Counted from the first letter of the stretch, positions 1-10,095 are shown. The stretch: DNA of 64,000 nt from an uncultured Lachnospiraceae bacterium (GCA_910585965.1 CAJUHH010000005.1:148739-212738), one strand, 5' to 3'. The notes: generated by a model not told the origin, from the sequence alone. Translations and numbers: made by a program.

Positions 1-1812
1 CCGAAGTTTGTCTATACGGAAAAGCCGTTGGTTTCCATAGGGGTCAGCGGCGGACAGCTGACCGAATCATGCCGTGATGACCAGGAACTGAATGCGTTTG
101 AACATGGATATATTTACCAGAAATACCGGCTTGGAGAAAAAGAAGAGTGCCGGAAGAAACTGGCCCGCATACTGGCGGATGCTGGAAAGAACATGCAGGA
201 GGCGGGAAATTACGGCATTGGCAGGGAGGAGTATCAGGCAGTGAAACGAAAGAAGCTTTGGAGCGCTATCCAATGGAAGATTACCCACCTGTTCAATAGA
301 AAGGATATTCTATTTTTATTGGCTCTTTGGTTTGTTTTAAGTCTGTTGCCCTTGCTTTACCTGTCGCCTATCAACCATGCTACAGGGGATGATCTGGGAT
401 ATGGAAGACTGACACGTGAGGCGTGGATGGAAACGCATTCTTTGGCGGAAGTCGTAAAAGCGGCAGGAAGAACCGTGCGGGATTATTATTATGGATTCCA
501 AGGAACATGGATGAGCATTTTTCTTTTTGCCTTGCAGCCGGAGGTTTTTTCGCCCGGGGCATATATTATAGTCCCGTTGCTCATGCTTGTAATCTGGCTG
601 GGGGCGACATGGATTCTGGGGTATTATCTGCTGGTGCGCAAAGCAGGGTTTTCCAGGGTATATTTTGGGATCTTGTATTTGTTGTTTGCTGCGGCAGGGA
701 TCCAGTATGTGCCGAGTACGAAATCATCAATTTTCTGGTATAACGGAACGGCTCATTATACCGTTCCTTATGCGATTGCGTTATTGAGCTTGTACTTTTA
801 TTTTCGGTTTGTGGATGAGGAAGAGAAGCGGGGAAGAGGCTGCTTTATCGGGATGGCTGTATGTATGGCACTGCTTGGGGGATGCAGTTACCAGCCTGCT
901 TTGCTGGTTCCTGTGATTATTGTGCTGCTGTCCTTATTCCGATGGAGAGAAAAAGCGAAAAGGAAGAGGCTGTTGCTGTGTCTGATACCCCTGGCGTTGG
1001 AAATGGCCGGCCTTATCGTCAGCATGAAAGCGCCCGGGAATAAAGTACGGGGCGGCGAGGATTTTGGTTTCAGTATGCTGGCAGCAGTTCAGACAGTGCT
1101 GTCCTGCTTTGTTGCAGGAGCAGTCCAGGCATGGGATTATATGAGAGGACATCCGCTTCTCCTGCTCTATTTTTTCGCTGTCGCCGTCGTAGTATGGTGT
1201 ACGGGGAAAGATGGGGGGAGAAGGAGAAAATATCCAATTCCAGGGTTGTTTTTGGTATTTTCTTATTGTGTGTATTGTGCCGTGTTCGCGCCGCAGATCT
1301 ATGCCGGGGTGGAGGTATCCGGCGGTGTATACAATATGAATTATTATGCTTTCTTATATATGGTGTTTGCAGACATTATATATATCGGAGGAGCCGTAAA
1401 CAGGAAAAAGAATTGCTCCGCAGGCAAGAAAAATGCAGGAAATGGGGAAACGGGAATATGGAGGGGAAAAGGGGCTGCGGCTCTGGCGGCGGCTATACTG
1501 GCGCTGGGATATCTTTTCCTTTTCCGTTCGGACGTGACGACGACGACGACCTGGCGGACGTTAGACTATATCGTGAGCGGCCGGGCAGCGGATTATAAGG
1601 AGCAGATAGAGCTGCAAAGATCAGTGCTTCTGAATGAAAGCATAAAAGATGTGGTACTCCCATTAGTCAATGATGACCAAGGACCTTTGATGCATATGCC
1701 TTTGATGGAAGATCCGAATGCGTGGACCAATACTGTCACTAAATTGTATTATGGAAAAGACAGCGTAGTTGCCATACCGAGAGAGGTGTGGGAAGAATTA
1801 CAAGGAAGATGA
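1..1812 (+). CDS. DUF6056-like multi-pass membrane protein, 5' end cut off by window
   Basis: The reading frame is open from base 1, so the true start lies upstream; the TTG at 28 is only the first possible internal start. About 95 hydrophilic residues precede the first membrane span. Their pattern, including an EKPL-type turn and a charged helix, resembles the tail of a GT2 glycosyltransferase, so the protein may be a GT2-membrane fusion. The rest has roughly ten to twelve hydrophobic spans, with an LSPINHATGDD motif in the first outside loop that is typical of DUF6056-type, GT-C-like proteins. That loop usually carries the acidic catalytic pair in GT-C enzymes. The stop overlaps the next start (ATGA). 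I infer a role in polymer assembly or decoration; the enzyme activity is unproven. Confidence 0.75.
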   Translation, partial: PKFVYTEKPLVSIGVSGGQLTESCRDDQELNAFEHGYIYQKYRLGEKEECRKKLARILADAGKNMQEAGNYGIGREEYQAVKRKKLWSAIQWKITHLFNRKDILFLLALWFVLSLLPLLYLSPINHATGDDLGYGRLTREAWMETHSLAEVVKAAGRTVRDYYYGFQGTWMSIFLFALQPEVFSPGAYIIVPLLMLVIWLGATWILGYYLLVRKAGFSRVYFGILYLLFAAAGIQYVPSTKSSIFWYNGTAHYTVPYAIALLSLYFYFRFVDEEEKRGRGCFIGMAVCMALLGGCSYQPALLVPVIIVLLSLFRWREKAKRKRLLLCLIPLALEMAGLIVSMKAPGNKVRGGEDFGFSMLAAVQTVLSCFVAGAVQAWDYMRGHPLLLLYFFAVAVVVWCTGKDGGRRRKYPIPGLFLVFSYCVYCAVFAPQIYAGVEVSGGVYNMNYYAFLYMVFADIIYIGGAVNRKKNCSAGKKNAGNGETGIWRGKGAAALAAAILALGYLFLFRSDVTTTTTWRTLDYIVSGRAADYKEQIELQRSVLLNESIKDVVLPLVNDDQGPLMHMPLMEDPNAWTNTVTKLYYGKDSVVAIPREVWEELQGR

Positions 1813-3044
1813 GCGTGGAAAGAAAAAAGGAGAAAAGGGAACTTCATATTGATAAAATCGGTATCTGGCTGCTGTATTTGAGCGTCACGCTGGAAATTAT
1901 CATTGTTATCGTGGATAAAAGCAATTATATCAATCCGATCGAGGGTCAGTTATTTCGCGTTACATTTCTGCTGGCGGCGGGGAAAGTATTGTGTACCAGA
2001 TACTCGCTGAAGGAATGGGCGGCGCTTGTGCTGTTCGGCTTTTTGGGGCTGGTGTCCTATAAAGCGACAGGACGGAACGAGATCTTGCGCATCGTGGCGT
2101 TTGTCGCCGCATGCAAAGGGGCAGATATGAAAAAACTGCTGAAATATGTGTTTTATATGACAACGGCGGGCTGCCTGCTGCTGATGGCTTTATCGTTGAC
2201 GGGGATTTACGGTGGACTAGCTTTGGAGACGAACTTTGGAAGGGGATATACGCAGGTCAGGTATTGCCTCGGGCTGGGCCATCCGAACGCTTTGCATTGC
2301 ATGTTTATGATGCTGGTGCTTCTGGGGCTGTACCTATATAATGATAAAATGAAATGGTATGCTTATGCCGTTTTGACCGCCTTGAATTATGCCTTGTATC
2401 TCCTGACGGATTCCAATACAGGGATGCTGATAACATTTTGCGGTATTTTTGGCGCGGCTGTGGTACACTATTGGAAGGGGCTGCAGGAAAAGAAGGTTAT
2501 TTATATAGCCGGAGCCGCCGTATTTTTATTGTGCGTTGTATTTTCGGTGCTGGCGGCGGATCGCGGATTCGCGAAACCGGATTATGAATCGTTCCAGTTT
2601 AATAATCCCCAGATCGCGAAATTGGAGGCGCATTTGAACGGCAGGATCAGGGATCTCCATTATGGATCGATCAATCGGGAGGGTACGACGGCCACCTGGT
2701 CGCTGTTTTCTCGGCCGGAAAACGATCACTTTTTTGATATGGGGTTTGTGCGGGTCTTTTACTGGTATGGCATTGTTCCCGGGCTGGCATATGTGGCTTT
2801 ATACATGCTGCTGATAGGGAGATTTTATAGGAACAAGGATGGCATGGGTTTGGTAATGGTTGTGGTGCTGGCTGTTTACACGGTGTTGGAGGCGCATCTA
2901 GTTTCTGTATATATTGGAAGGAACTATCCGCTCTTCCTGATGGGGATGTATGCCGCCGGTATGCCGGCGCTTGGTTCGAGCAAAGACAGGGAAGAATATC
3001 TATGGTCGTTGGCACCCATGGTTTTTTTGAAATCAGAAAAATGA
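1809..3044 (+). CDS. Wzy-like O-antigen/capsule polymerase paralogue 1
   Basis: A hydrophobic protein of about 411 residues with ten or more spans. I chose the ATG at 1809, which forms an ATGA overlap with the upstream stop; a GTG at 1788 would add seven residues. The central block R-Y-x-L-G-L-G-H-P-N-A-L-H recurs in changed form in two other proteins of this window (13717 and 36351), so the three are paralogues. Wzy proteins join undecaprenyl-linked repeat units on the outer face of the membrane. This is the shortest of the three and lacks their C-terminal extension. The family is diverse, so the call rests on topology, length and neighbours. Confidence 0.7.
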   Translation: MSVERKKEKRELHIDKIGIWLLYLSVTLEIIIVIVDKSNYINPIEGQLFRVTFLLAAGKVLCTRYSLKEWAALVLFGFLGLVSYKATGRNEILRIVAFVAACKGADMKKLLKYVFYMTTAGCLLLMALSLTGIYGGLALETNFGRGYTQVRYCLGLGHPNALHCMFMMLVLLGLYLYNDKMKWYAYAVLTALNYALYLLTDSNTGMLITFCGIFGAAVVHYWKGLQEKKVIYIAGAAVFLLCVVFSVLAADRGFAKPDYESFQFNNPQIAKLEAHLNGRIRDLHYGSINREGTTATWSLFSRPENDHFFDMGFVRVFYWYGIVPGLAYVALYMLLIGRFYRNKDGMGLVMVVVLAVYTVLEAHLVSVYIGRNYPLFLMGMYAAGMPALGSSKDREEYLWSLAPMVFLKSEK

Positions 3045-3060
3045 TGGAGCAGGAAAAGGT

Positions 3061-4473
3061 ATGAAACAGAAGAATAAGATTATAGAAGTATATGGTTTGT
3101 GGTTTGCGGATCTGGTAAGCATTCTGGCGGCATTTATTGCTGCGACTTATATTCGGTTCGGAAATTTCCGGGATATGGGCGATAAGAGCATACATTTTCT
3201 CGTATGTTTGTGCCTGATGCTTTTTTGCACGATGTACAGCTTCTTTTTCGACTGGAACAGGAATTTCCTCAGAAGGAGCATATGGAAGGAAGGAATGGCG
3301 GTGTTCCAGTACAACGCCATCATGCTTCTGGTGGTAAACCTGTTGATGACGATGATGAAATGGGCGGATGTGTTTTCTCGGCTGGTGCTGATTTATTTCT
3401 TCGTCCTGAATATACTGCTGTCATTACTGATCCATATGATCATTAAAAAGACGATGCACACCTATTATTCGTCGGGGCAGAACGTGGTAAAGGTGCTGGT
3501 TGTAACCCAAAGCAACTTGATTGACGAGACGCTGGACCGTCTGGAGAGGGATTTGGATATTTTTTACCAGATCGTCGCCCTGGCCTGTGTGGATTATAAC
3601 ATGGAAGGGAAAAAAGTCCGAAATATCCCGGTGGTGGCAGGAAAAGAGGATCTGATCGAGGTGGCTACCCAGATGGCATTGGATGAGGCGTTTTTGAATC
3701 TTCCGGGAATTTCCCAAAGCAGCATGGAGAATATTATCCATGGCTTTGAGGATATGGGGGTGGACTGCCATTACAGCCTGGAGCTGCCGGGAGGGGATGC
3801 CAACCGCAGCAAGGTGGAGAGCTTCGGCAATTATACGGTAATTACCTATACCAGATTCCAGAGCAGTTATAAGAGGATGATGATCAAAAGGGTGATGGAT
3901 ATTCTGGGAGGATTGGTAGGCATGTTCATTACGCTCCTGTTCCTTCCTTTTGTGGCGGCGGCTATTAAATGGGATTCCAAGGGGCCGGTCTTTTTCTCCC
4001 AGACCAGGATCGGGCGGAACGGGAGGCGCTTTAAAATCTATAAATTCCGCTCCATGTATATCGATGCGGAGGAGAGGAAAAAGGAGCTGGAAGCAAAGAA
4101 TGAGATACAAGGTCTGATGTTCAAGATCGAGAATGACCCTCGGGTAACAAAGGTGGGGGCATTTTTAAGGAAGACGAGCATCGACGAGCTGCCCCAGTTT
4201 TATAACGTGTTCAAGGGGGATATGAGCCTTGTGGGAACGAGGCCGCCGACAGCGGATGAATTCGAGAAATATAACCAGTATTACCGCAGAAGGATCAGCA
4301 TGACACCGGGACTTACCGGAATGTGGCAGGTGAGCGGGAGGAGTGATATTGAAGACTTCGATGATGTGGTAAAGTATGATTTGGAATATATCGACAACTG
4401 GTCCTTGCGCCTGGACATGAAAATCCTGTTCCAGACGATAGGGGTGGTATTGTTCGGAAAGGGAGCGAAATAA
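3061..4473 (+). CDS. Polyprenyl-phosphate hexose-1-phosphate transferase (initiating phosphoglycosyltransferase, WbaP-like)
   Basis: This 470-residue protein starts repeat-unit synthesis by moving a sugar-1-phosphate from a UDP-sugar to undecaprenyl phosphate. Four N-terminal membrane spans (about 10-130) are followed by a Rossmann-like region (140-235). The bacterial sugar transferase core follows from about 275, opening with a KRVMDILGG re-entrant helix. KFRSM is at 327-331, the catalytic Asp-Glu pair is in DELPQ at 375-379, and the GTRPP and PGLTGMWQVSGR motifs follow. Length and domain order match the large WbaP/CpsE class. Its stop TAA shares one base with the next start (TAATG). The sugar, whether Glc, Gal or an N-acetylhexosamine, cannot be read from the sequence. 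Confidence 0.95.
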   Translation: MKQKNKIIEVYGLWFADLVSILAAFIAATYIRFGNFRDMGDKSIHFLVCLCLMLFCTMYSFFFDWNRNFLRRSIWKEGMAVFQYNAIMLLVVNLLMTMMKWADVFSRLVLIYFFVLNILLSLLIHMIIKKTMHTYYSSGQNVVKVLVVTQSNLIDETLDRLERDLDIFYQIVALACVDYNMEGKKVRNIPVVAGKEDLIEVATQMALDEAFLNLPGISQSSMENIIHGFEDMGVDCHYSLELPGGDANRSKVESFGNYTVITYTRFQSSYKRMMIKRVMDILGGLVGMFITLLFLPFVAAAIKWDSKGPVFFSQTRIGRNGRRFKIYKFRSMYIDAEERKKELEAKNEIQGLMFKIENDPRVTKVGAFLRKTSIDELPQFYNVFKGDMSLVGTRPPTADEFEKYNQYYRRRISMTPGLTGMWQVSGRSDIEDFDDVVKYDLEYIDNWSLRLDMKILFQTIGVVLFGKGAK

Positions 4474-5648
4474 TGAATCTTGTGATCGATTGCTTTAAGC
4501 TGGTGAAAGGCGCGGGGAAAAGCATAGGCATTTATAACCTGGCAAAGAGCGTGACGGAACATTTGGGGGGGAAGGCAGAGGAGGAGATTGCTTCCGGCGG
4601 GAAAGCCGACAAAGTCCTTCATACAGTGATTGTGTTTGGGAATGCCCATAACAAGGAAGATTTCGACGTGCCAGGCGTGACCTTTGTGGAGATGAAGGGA
4701 AATCCCCTGAATAAAATTTACTGCATTCTTTGGGAGCTTTTCCTAGTGAAAAAATATGCGAAAAGATATCAGGCTGACCGTGTGCTGTTTCCCAGGGGCT
4801 ACCGGCCAATAGGACGAAAGGGAAGTCTTGGAAGATGCCGGGGAGGGAGGAAGATCAGGGACACGGTCATTATCCATGACCTGATTCCTTTTTATTATGA
4901 CCAGCATTATCCCGGGTTTTTCAACAGGCTGGAAAATGCTTATATCATGTACCGGCTGAAAATATCTATGAAAAAGGCAGACGGGATCATTACCATTTCA
5001 GAATATTCCAAAGAGGACATTATGGACAAGGTTCCGGGATGCGGAAAGAAAATAAAGGTAATTTATAATGGGATGAACGATGTATCCTTTAGGCCGGAAC
5101 GGAAAGGCGCAAAGAAGGAAAAGAAGGAATATATCGTGGCGATGACTTCCGGGCTTCCTCATAAAAATGCACGGGGAGTATTGAGGGCGTATGAGGCGTA
5201 TCGCAGGAGGACGGACAGGCCGCTGGATCTGGTCGTGGTCGGAATAGAGGATACTTCCGCTTATAAAGAAATGGGGGCGGAAGCGGCCTCCCATGTCACA
5301 TGCTATAAGTTTTTTAAGGCATTTGATGAGATGTGCCGGGTAGTTGCCGGGGCAAAGGCTTATTTGTTTTTGTCTTATATGGAAGGGTTTGGTTTTCCTC
5401 CGTTGGAGGCGATGCAGCTCGGGGTTCCCGTCGTCTGCTCCGACCGGGCTTCCCTACCGGAAGTCGTGGCGGATGCAGGAGTTCTGGTAGATCCCGATGA
5501 TTTGGGCGGGGTGGCGGACGCGCTGGTCAAAGTGACGGGGGAGGAAGAAACAAGAAAAGAGCTGGTCAGGAAGGGATATGAAAATATAAAGCGTTTTTCC
5601 TGGGATAGCAGAACGGATCTGTATTGGAAGGAACTGTTTCATGAGTAG
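4473..5648 (+). CDS. GT4 glycosyltransferase
   Basis: A 391-residue GT-B enzyme with an N-terminal acceptor domain and a C-terminal nucleotide-sugar domain. The retaining GT4 signature E-x7-E is at E304 and E312 (EGFGFPPLE), preceded by a GLPHKN-type loop and followed by PVVCSDRASLPEV. It has no membrane span and should act on the lipid-linked intermediate at the inner membrane face. It starts on the last base of the phosphoglycosyltransferase stop, so it is translationally coupled and may add the second sugar. Donor and linkage are unknown. Confidence 0.9.
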   Translation: MNLVIDCFKLVKGAGKSIGIYNLAKSVTEHLGGKAEEEIASGGKADKVLHTVIVFGNAHNKEDFDVPGVTFVEMKGNPLNKIYCILWELFLVKKYAKRYQADRVLFPRGYRPIGRKGSLGRCRGGRKIRDTVIIHDLIPFYYDQHYPGFFNRLENAYIMYRLKISMKKADGIITISEYSKEDIMDKVPGCGKKIKVIYNGMNDVSFRPERKGAKKEKKEYIVAMTSGLPHKNARGVLRAYEAYRRRTDRPLDLVVVGIEDTSAYKEMGAEAASHVTCYKFFKAFDEMCRVVAGAKAYLFLSYMEGFGFPPLEAMQLGVPVVCSDRASLPEVVADAGVLVDPDDLGGVADALVKVTGEEETRKELVRKGYENIKRFSWDSRTDLYWKELFHE

Positions 5649-6804
5649 ACTGTTTATTTATGATAACTCTAATTTTATCGATTTTCCCATCGGCGGCCAG
5701 GTGACAAGCATCGGCAATTTTCTCCGTTACGTCTGCGAAGTCCATCCGGAGCGGACGGACGCGATCACGCTGGTTGGAGTGACGGTTCATCCCGAAGAGG
5801 TAGGGAAAAAAAAGAAGCTTTGCCTTTACGGGAGGCAGATCGATTTCCTGCCTGTGGCGGCGGCGGAAAGGGATCTTGGAAACACGACCCGCTCCCTTCG
5901 GATGATGTATGCAAAGGGACTGTTGAAATATGGGAAAAGGCTGGGCATTACGAAAAGGGACTGCAATTATTTCCATGCGCCGGAAGCCTATGGTGTAATA
6001 AAGCTTCTCTGCCCGAAAGCGTCTTTCGTTATATTCTCCCATGGCAGTTATTTTAATATGGAACGGGGCTTTCGATTTTTTCAAAAGAATCTGCTGGTAA
6101 AAAAAGGTTTTGTGGCTTATTTGAAGTGGATATTGAAAAATGCGGATCTGATCTTCCTGCTGGATAAAGACAGCCTGAGGGATTACCGGCCTTATAATTC
6201 CAATCTGGTACAGGTGGGAAATTCCGTCATATGCCCGGATCTGCAGGAAGAAAGGCATATCTTGAAGGACGGGAAGGTAAAGGAACTCCTTTTTGTCGGA
6301 CGACTGTCCAAAGACAAGCGGGTGGAGCCGATCATTCAGGCAGTGCTTAGGGCAGGAGAAAGCTTCGGGGAGCTGAACCTTACGATTGTGGGGGACGGGG
6401 AGGAGCATCATAACCTGATTTCATATGAAGGGGAAAAGGTTCATTTTGCAGGGGCGGTGACGCCGGAGGAAGTGAAGGAATATATGAAAAAGGCGGATGT
6501 CCTTGTGATGAATTCCGCTTTTGAAGGGATTCCTATGACGATCCTGGAAGCGATTAGCTATGCGCTTCCGGTGGTCAGCACGAATGTGGGGGGAATCGGC
6601 CAGGCGCTTCGTTTTGGCCAGGACTCGGAAGAGACGGACGGAACGGCGGAGGGCATTCTGGAAGCGGTCCGGCGGATCGACCAATATTATGATACCTATT
6701 CCCGCAATGCCTATAAGAATTCCAAGGATTATGATTACCGCAGGGTGAACCAGAAGGTATATGATTTGCTTTGCGGTTACTGGATGCCGGGGGCGGGCTT
6801 ATGA
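5641..6804 (+). CDS. GT4 glycosyltransferase
   Basis: 387 residues with a GT-B fold. FVGRLSKDKRVEPI marks the start of the donor domain and the GT4 pair is E295/E303 (EGIPMTILE), followed by the usual STNVGGIG phosphate-binding loop. It overlaps the previous gene by 8 bases, so translation is coupled. The N-terminal domain differs from the neighbouring GT4s, which implies a different acceptor. It probably adds one sugar to the repeat unit; specificity cannot be inferred. Confidence 0.9.
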   Translation: MSRLFIYDNSNFIDFPIGGQVTSIGNFLRYVCEVHPERTDAITLVGVTVHPEEVGKKKKLCLYGRQIDFLPVAAAERDLGNTTRSLRMMYAKGLLKYGKRLGITKRDCNYFHAPEAYGVIKLLCPKASFVIFSHGSYFNMERGFRFFQKNLLVKKGFVAYLKWILKNADLIFLLDKDSLRDYRPYNSNLVQVGNSVICPDLQEERHILKDGKVKELLFVGRLSKDKRVEPIIQAVLRAGESFGELNLTIVGDGEEHHNLISYEGEKVHFAGAVTPEEVKEYMKKADVLVMNSAFEGIPMTILEAISYALPVVSTNVGGIGQALRFGQDSEETDGTAEGILEAVRRIDQYYDTYSRNAYKNSKDYDYRRVNQKVYDLLCGYWMPGAGL

Positions 6805-7826
6805 GAAAAGAAGAATATCAGATCAGCGTGATCGTGCCTGTTTATAATAAAGAGAAATATCTTTGCCAATGCATGGACAGCATCCTTGGGCAGACTTATT
6901 CCAGTCTGGATATTGTGCTGGTGGATGACGGTTCTGCCGATAAAAGCGGGGAGATCTGCGATGGATATGCCAAAAGGGACGAAAGAGTCCGGGTAATCCA
7001 CCAGAAAAATACTGGCTCTACAGCCGCTGTTTTAAGGGGGCTGGAAGAGGCATCGGGGGATTATTATGCTTTTATTGACAGCGACGACTACGTCAGCCCG
7101 GAAATGCTGGAAGAGATGACGGGGCATCTTTCCGGCCGGAAGGGGGAAATCGTCTGCTGCAATTATGTGCTGGAAAAGCAGAAAGAGACAGTGCCTGTGA
7201 TCCAGGGGCTTGCGCCGGGAGTGTATGAGGGGGAGCGGCTGGAACGGGAAATAAAGGCCGAACTGGTCGGCAACGAAAACAGAAAGATCCCCATGTCCCG
7301 CTGTATGAAGCTTTGTGAGAAGTCGGTGTTCGAAGGGAACGAGAAATATTATGATACCGGGATACGCATGGGGGATGATTTTAACCTAATGTTCCCCGCG
7401 CTGCTGAATTGCAGCAGAGTAGTAGTGATGGAACAGGCGTTGTTTTACCATTACCGTTATGTGGAGGACTCCATTGTCCACAGCTACGACCCCCATATGG
7501 AGGAGAGCGTGGAGCGGTGGTATGTATGCGCTCTCCGGGCGGCCAAAGATAAAGAGATGGCCGGGGGGGAGGAAAAGCTGCTGAGGGAATACGCTTATAT
7601 GATGATTCTTGTGATGAAGAACGAACTACGTAACCCGGGCAGAAATTATATGGAAAAAATAAGAGGGATTTTTACGAAACAGGAAGTACGCGGAAAAATC
7701 GATGGGACGCGGGCCGCAGTCGAAAACAGGGCGAACCGGTTATTATATGCCGGAGTCAGGCATCCGAACAGGCTTTATTTATTCGTTTTGCGGCTGATTA
7801 TGAAATATTACGACAAGGCGCGGTAA
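6801..7826 (+). CDS. GT2 glycosyltransferase
   Basis: A 341-residue inverting GT-A enzyme. The ATG at 6801 makes an ATGA overlap and is followed directly by the family's opening motif SVIVPVYN; the longer TTG start at 6771 would only add ten residues. D42-D43-G44-S45 and the D93-S-D-D96 metal-binding site are intact. A basic C-terminal region after about 230 may dock on the membrane. No transmembrane span is seen. It belongs to the capsule-type GT2 group with a helical C-terminal tail. Confidence 0.9.
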   Translation: MRKEEYQISVIVPVYNKEKYLCQCMDSILGQTYSSLDIVLVDDGSADKSGEICDGYAKRDERVRVIHQKNTGSTAAVLRGLEEASGDYYAFIDSDDYVSPEMLEEMTGHLSGRKGEIVCCNYVLEKQKETVPVIQGLAPGVYEGERLEREIKAELVGNENRKIPMSRCMKLCEKSVFEGNEKYYDTGIRMGDDFNLMFPALLNCSRVVVMEQALFYHYRYVEDSIVHSYDPHMEESVERWYVCALRAAKDKEMAGGEEKLLREYAYMMILVMKNELRNPGRNYMEKIRGIFTKQEVRGKIDGTRAAVENRANRLLYAGVRHPNRLYLFVLRLIMKYYDKAR

Positions 7827-7837
7827 AAGGGAAAGGA

Positions 7838-9037
7838 ATGGAAATGAGCAAGAAGAAACAATTAGTGATGTATTTGCATGGAGGCAGCGGGAACCATGGC
7901 TGTGAGGCGATCGTGAACGGCACTTGCCGCATGACCAGGGGGGTACCGAAGCTTCTTGTGACAAACAGCGAAGAAGAAGACCGCTTTTATTCCCTCGCTT
8001 CTTTGTGCGATATTTTGCAGGAGAATAAGATTGCAGAGCATTTTTTCGCCCATGTTTGGTATTATGCATGGCGGGCTCTTTTCCATGATCCCGAATCCTT
8101 TATGAGATACCGTTTCCGCCGGGTGCTCGGGAAGAATCTGCAGCCCCTGTACCTGTCCATAGGAGGGGATATGTACTGCTATGATATTTCGAAAAAGGAA
8201 GCCATTCTTGCAAACCGCGTTTTCTGCCGGGCGGGGGCGAAAACGATTTTATGGGGATGCTCGATCGAGCCGGAACTTTTGAAGGAACCAGAGTTGATTG
8301 AGGATATGAAACGCTATGTGCTGATCACCCCTAGGGAATCGATAACGGAAAAAGCGTTAAGGGATGCCGGAGTCACAGAGAATGTGAAATATTTCCCGGA
8401 TCCTGCATTTTTTATGCAGCCGGAGGAAATAGAGCTGCCGGAGGGCTTTGTGGCAGGGCGGACGATCGGGGTTAATGTCAGCCCGATGATTGTCAGGCAT
8501 GAGAAGGTGGAAGGAATCACCGTGGAGAATTACCGCAGGCTGATGGATCATATCTTGGAGGATACGGATAATCATGTGGCGCTGATTCCCCATGTCATGT
8601 GGAAAAATAATGACGACCGGCTGGCGCTGGAAGAACTTTACCGAGGATATGAAAAGAACGAAAGGGTCGTTTTGTTCCCGGATATGTCCTGTCGGAAATT
8701 AAAATATATCATTTCTAAGTGCCGGGCGTTTATCGGTGCCAGAACACATGCCACGATCGCTGCTTATTCCAGCTGCGTGCCTACTCTGGTGGTAGGTTAT
8801 TCCGTGAAAGCGCGCGGGATCGCCAGGGATTTGTTCGGCATGGAAGAACATTATGTGCTGCCGGTGCAGGAACTGGAGAAAGAAGGGGAATTGATCGGGG
8901 CGTATGACTGGATGATGGACAGGGAAGACGAGATCCGGGGGACGCTGGAACGGATCATGCCCGGCTATTGCGCCAAAGCCGGAGAGGCAGGGGAAGAAAT
9001 CAGGAAGCTATGGGAAAGAGAGTTGGAAAAACAGTAA
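7838..9037 (+). CDS. Polysaccharide pyruvyl transferase family protein
   Basis: 399 residues of the PS_pyruv_trans family (CsaB/WcaK relatives), which moves pyruvate from phosphoenolpyruvate to a glycan sugar as a ketal. The start shows the family's glycine/asparagine motif (GGSGNHGCEAI), the middle has SIGGDMY and GCSIEPELL, and the C-terminus has ARTHATIAAYSSCVPTLVVGYS, the conserved R-x-H-x6-7 active-site block. Two ATGs lie close together (7838 and 7844) behind GGAAAGGA; either could be used. Some members are sialyl- or glycosyltransferase-like, so pyruvylation is likely but not certain. Confidence 0.85.
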   Translation: MEMSKKKQLVMYLHGGSGNHGCEAIVNGTCRMTRGVPKLLVTNSEEEDRFYSLASLCDILQENKIAEHFFAHVWYYAWRALFHDPESFMRYRFRRVLGKNLQPLYLSIGGDMYCYDISKKEAILANRVFCRAGAKTILWGCSIEPELLKEPELIEDMKRYVLITPRESITEKALRDAGVTENVKYFPDPAFFMQPEEIELPEGFVAGRTIGVNVSPMIVRHEKVEGITVENYRRLMDHILEDTDNHVALIPHVMWKNNDDRLALEELYRGYEKNERVVLFPDMSCRKLKYIISKCRAFIGARTHATIAAYSSCVPTLVVGYSVKARGIARDLFGMEEHYVLPVQELEKEGELIGAYDWMMDREDEIRGTLERIMPGYCAKAGEAGEEIRKLWERELEKQ

Positions 9038-10095
9038 GCGTCATTGTACCCGTATATAATGGGGAGCGTTATTTAGCGCGGTGCCTGGAGAGCATACTGG
9101 AGCAGACATGGGAAGATATGGAAATCTTGCTGGTGGACGACGGTTCCACAGATGGAAGCGCGGGGATATGCGATGGCTTTTCCGAAAAGGATAAACGGGT
9201 AAGGACGGTTCATACGGAAAATAAAGGAGTATCTTCGGCAAGGAATCTGGGGATGGAGCTTTGCAAAGGGGATTATATCGCTTTTGTGGATGCGGATGAT
9301 CTTCTGGCAGAAGATATGGTGGAACATCTGGCCGATCTACTGGAAAAAACGGGCTGTGATGTGGCCGGCTGCGGTTTCCGCAAGCCCTCGGCTGCGGATT
9401 CCGGGCAGGAAATAAAGGGCGGCGTACAGGAGTCGGCGCGGATGCGGGAGAATCCGGCAGTCTGCATGCGGTCAGGGCAGGAAGCACAGATTTGTTTGCA
9501 GCAGGCGGAAACGCTGTCCGGGCTGGAATTTATGAAAGAGGGAATTCTGAAAAGCGATACCAGATGCTGGAGCAAGCTTTACCGAAGAGAATCCATAGGA
9601 ACTGTTCGGTTTATCGAAGGGCTGGCCATCGGAGAGGACATGCTTTTTTTGCTGGATCTGGCAAAAGCAGGGAACCGCTTTGCCAGGAGCAGTTATAAGG
9701 GATATGGCTATTGGAACAACGACGGAGGCGCTATGATGCGCCGGTTCCGGGACAGCTATATGGATCAGATTACGTGCTGGGAAAGGGCATTGCCAGTGCT
9801 GACATCGGCGGATCCTGGGCTGACGGACAAGGCGGAGGCTGTCCTGCTCGTGTCCGCCATGCTGGTAGCGGGCAAACTGGCGGCGTTGACCCGAAAGGAA
9901 CGGAAGGAAAAAAGAGCCTGTGCGGAAAGGTGCCTCCGCCTGGTCCGGGAATATGGAAGCCATAAGGGGGCTTTCCGGGAACTGGATGGGGGATACCGAA
10001 TCAAGGTGCTTATGTACCGGTATATGCCGGAAATATACATGGGGCTATATGGATACAGCAAAAGGCAAAAAGAAGGAAAAGTATGGGAAGAGTAA
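9010..10095 (+). CDS. GT2 glycosyltransferase
   Basis: 361 residues from the ATG at 9010, which has AGGAAG just upstream and lies 14 residues inside the longest open frame (8968). The opening motif SVIVPVYN, D43-D44-G45 and the D94-A-D96-D97 metal site are intact, as is NKGVSSARN in the acceptor strand. The region around 130-175 is Gly/Ser/Gln-rich and looks like a loose insertion absent from the GT2 at 6801. It overlaps the upstream gene by 28 bases and the flippase gene by 13. Confidence 0.9.
   Translation: MGKRVGKTVSVIVPVYNGERYLARCLESILEQTWEDMEILLVDDGSTDGSAGICDGFSEKDKRVRTVHTENKGVSSARNLGMELCKGDYIAFVDADDLLAEDMVEHLADLLEKTGCDVAGCGFRKPSAADSGQEIKGGVQESARMRENPAVCMRSGQEAQICLQQAETLSGLEFMKEGILKSDTRCWSKLYRRESIGTVRFIEGLAIGEDMLFLLDLAKAGNRFARSSYKGYGYWNNDGGAMMRRFRDSYMDQITCWERALPVLTSADPGLTDKAEAVLLVSAMLVAGKLAALTRKERKEKRACAERCLRLVREYGSHKGAFRELDGGYRIKVLMYRYMPEIYMGLYGYSKRQKEGKVWEE

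Noticed and set aside
1131..1598. Open frame inside the first membrane-protein gene
   Set aside because: It overlaps a clear membrane protein in another frame, has an irregular composition and no own ribosome site.
3424..4110. 228-residue open frame opposite the phosphoglycosyltransferase
   Set aside because: Mirror frame of a well-conserved gene; rich in His, Gln and Ile as expected of antisense frames, no family motif.
5566..6411. 281-residue open frame on the - strand
   Set aside because: Antisense to a GT4 gene with intact motifs; composition typical of a shadow frame.
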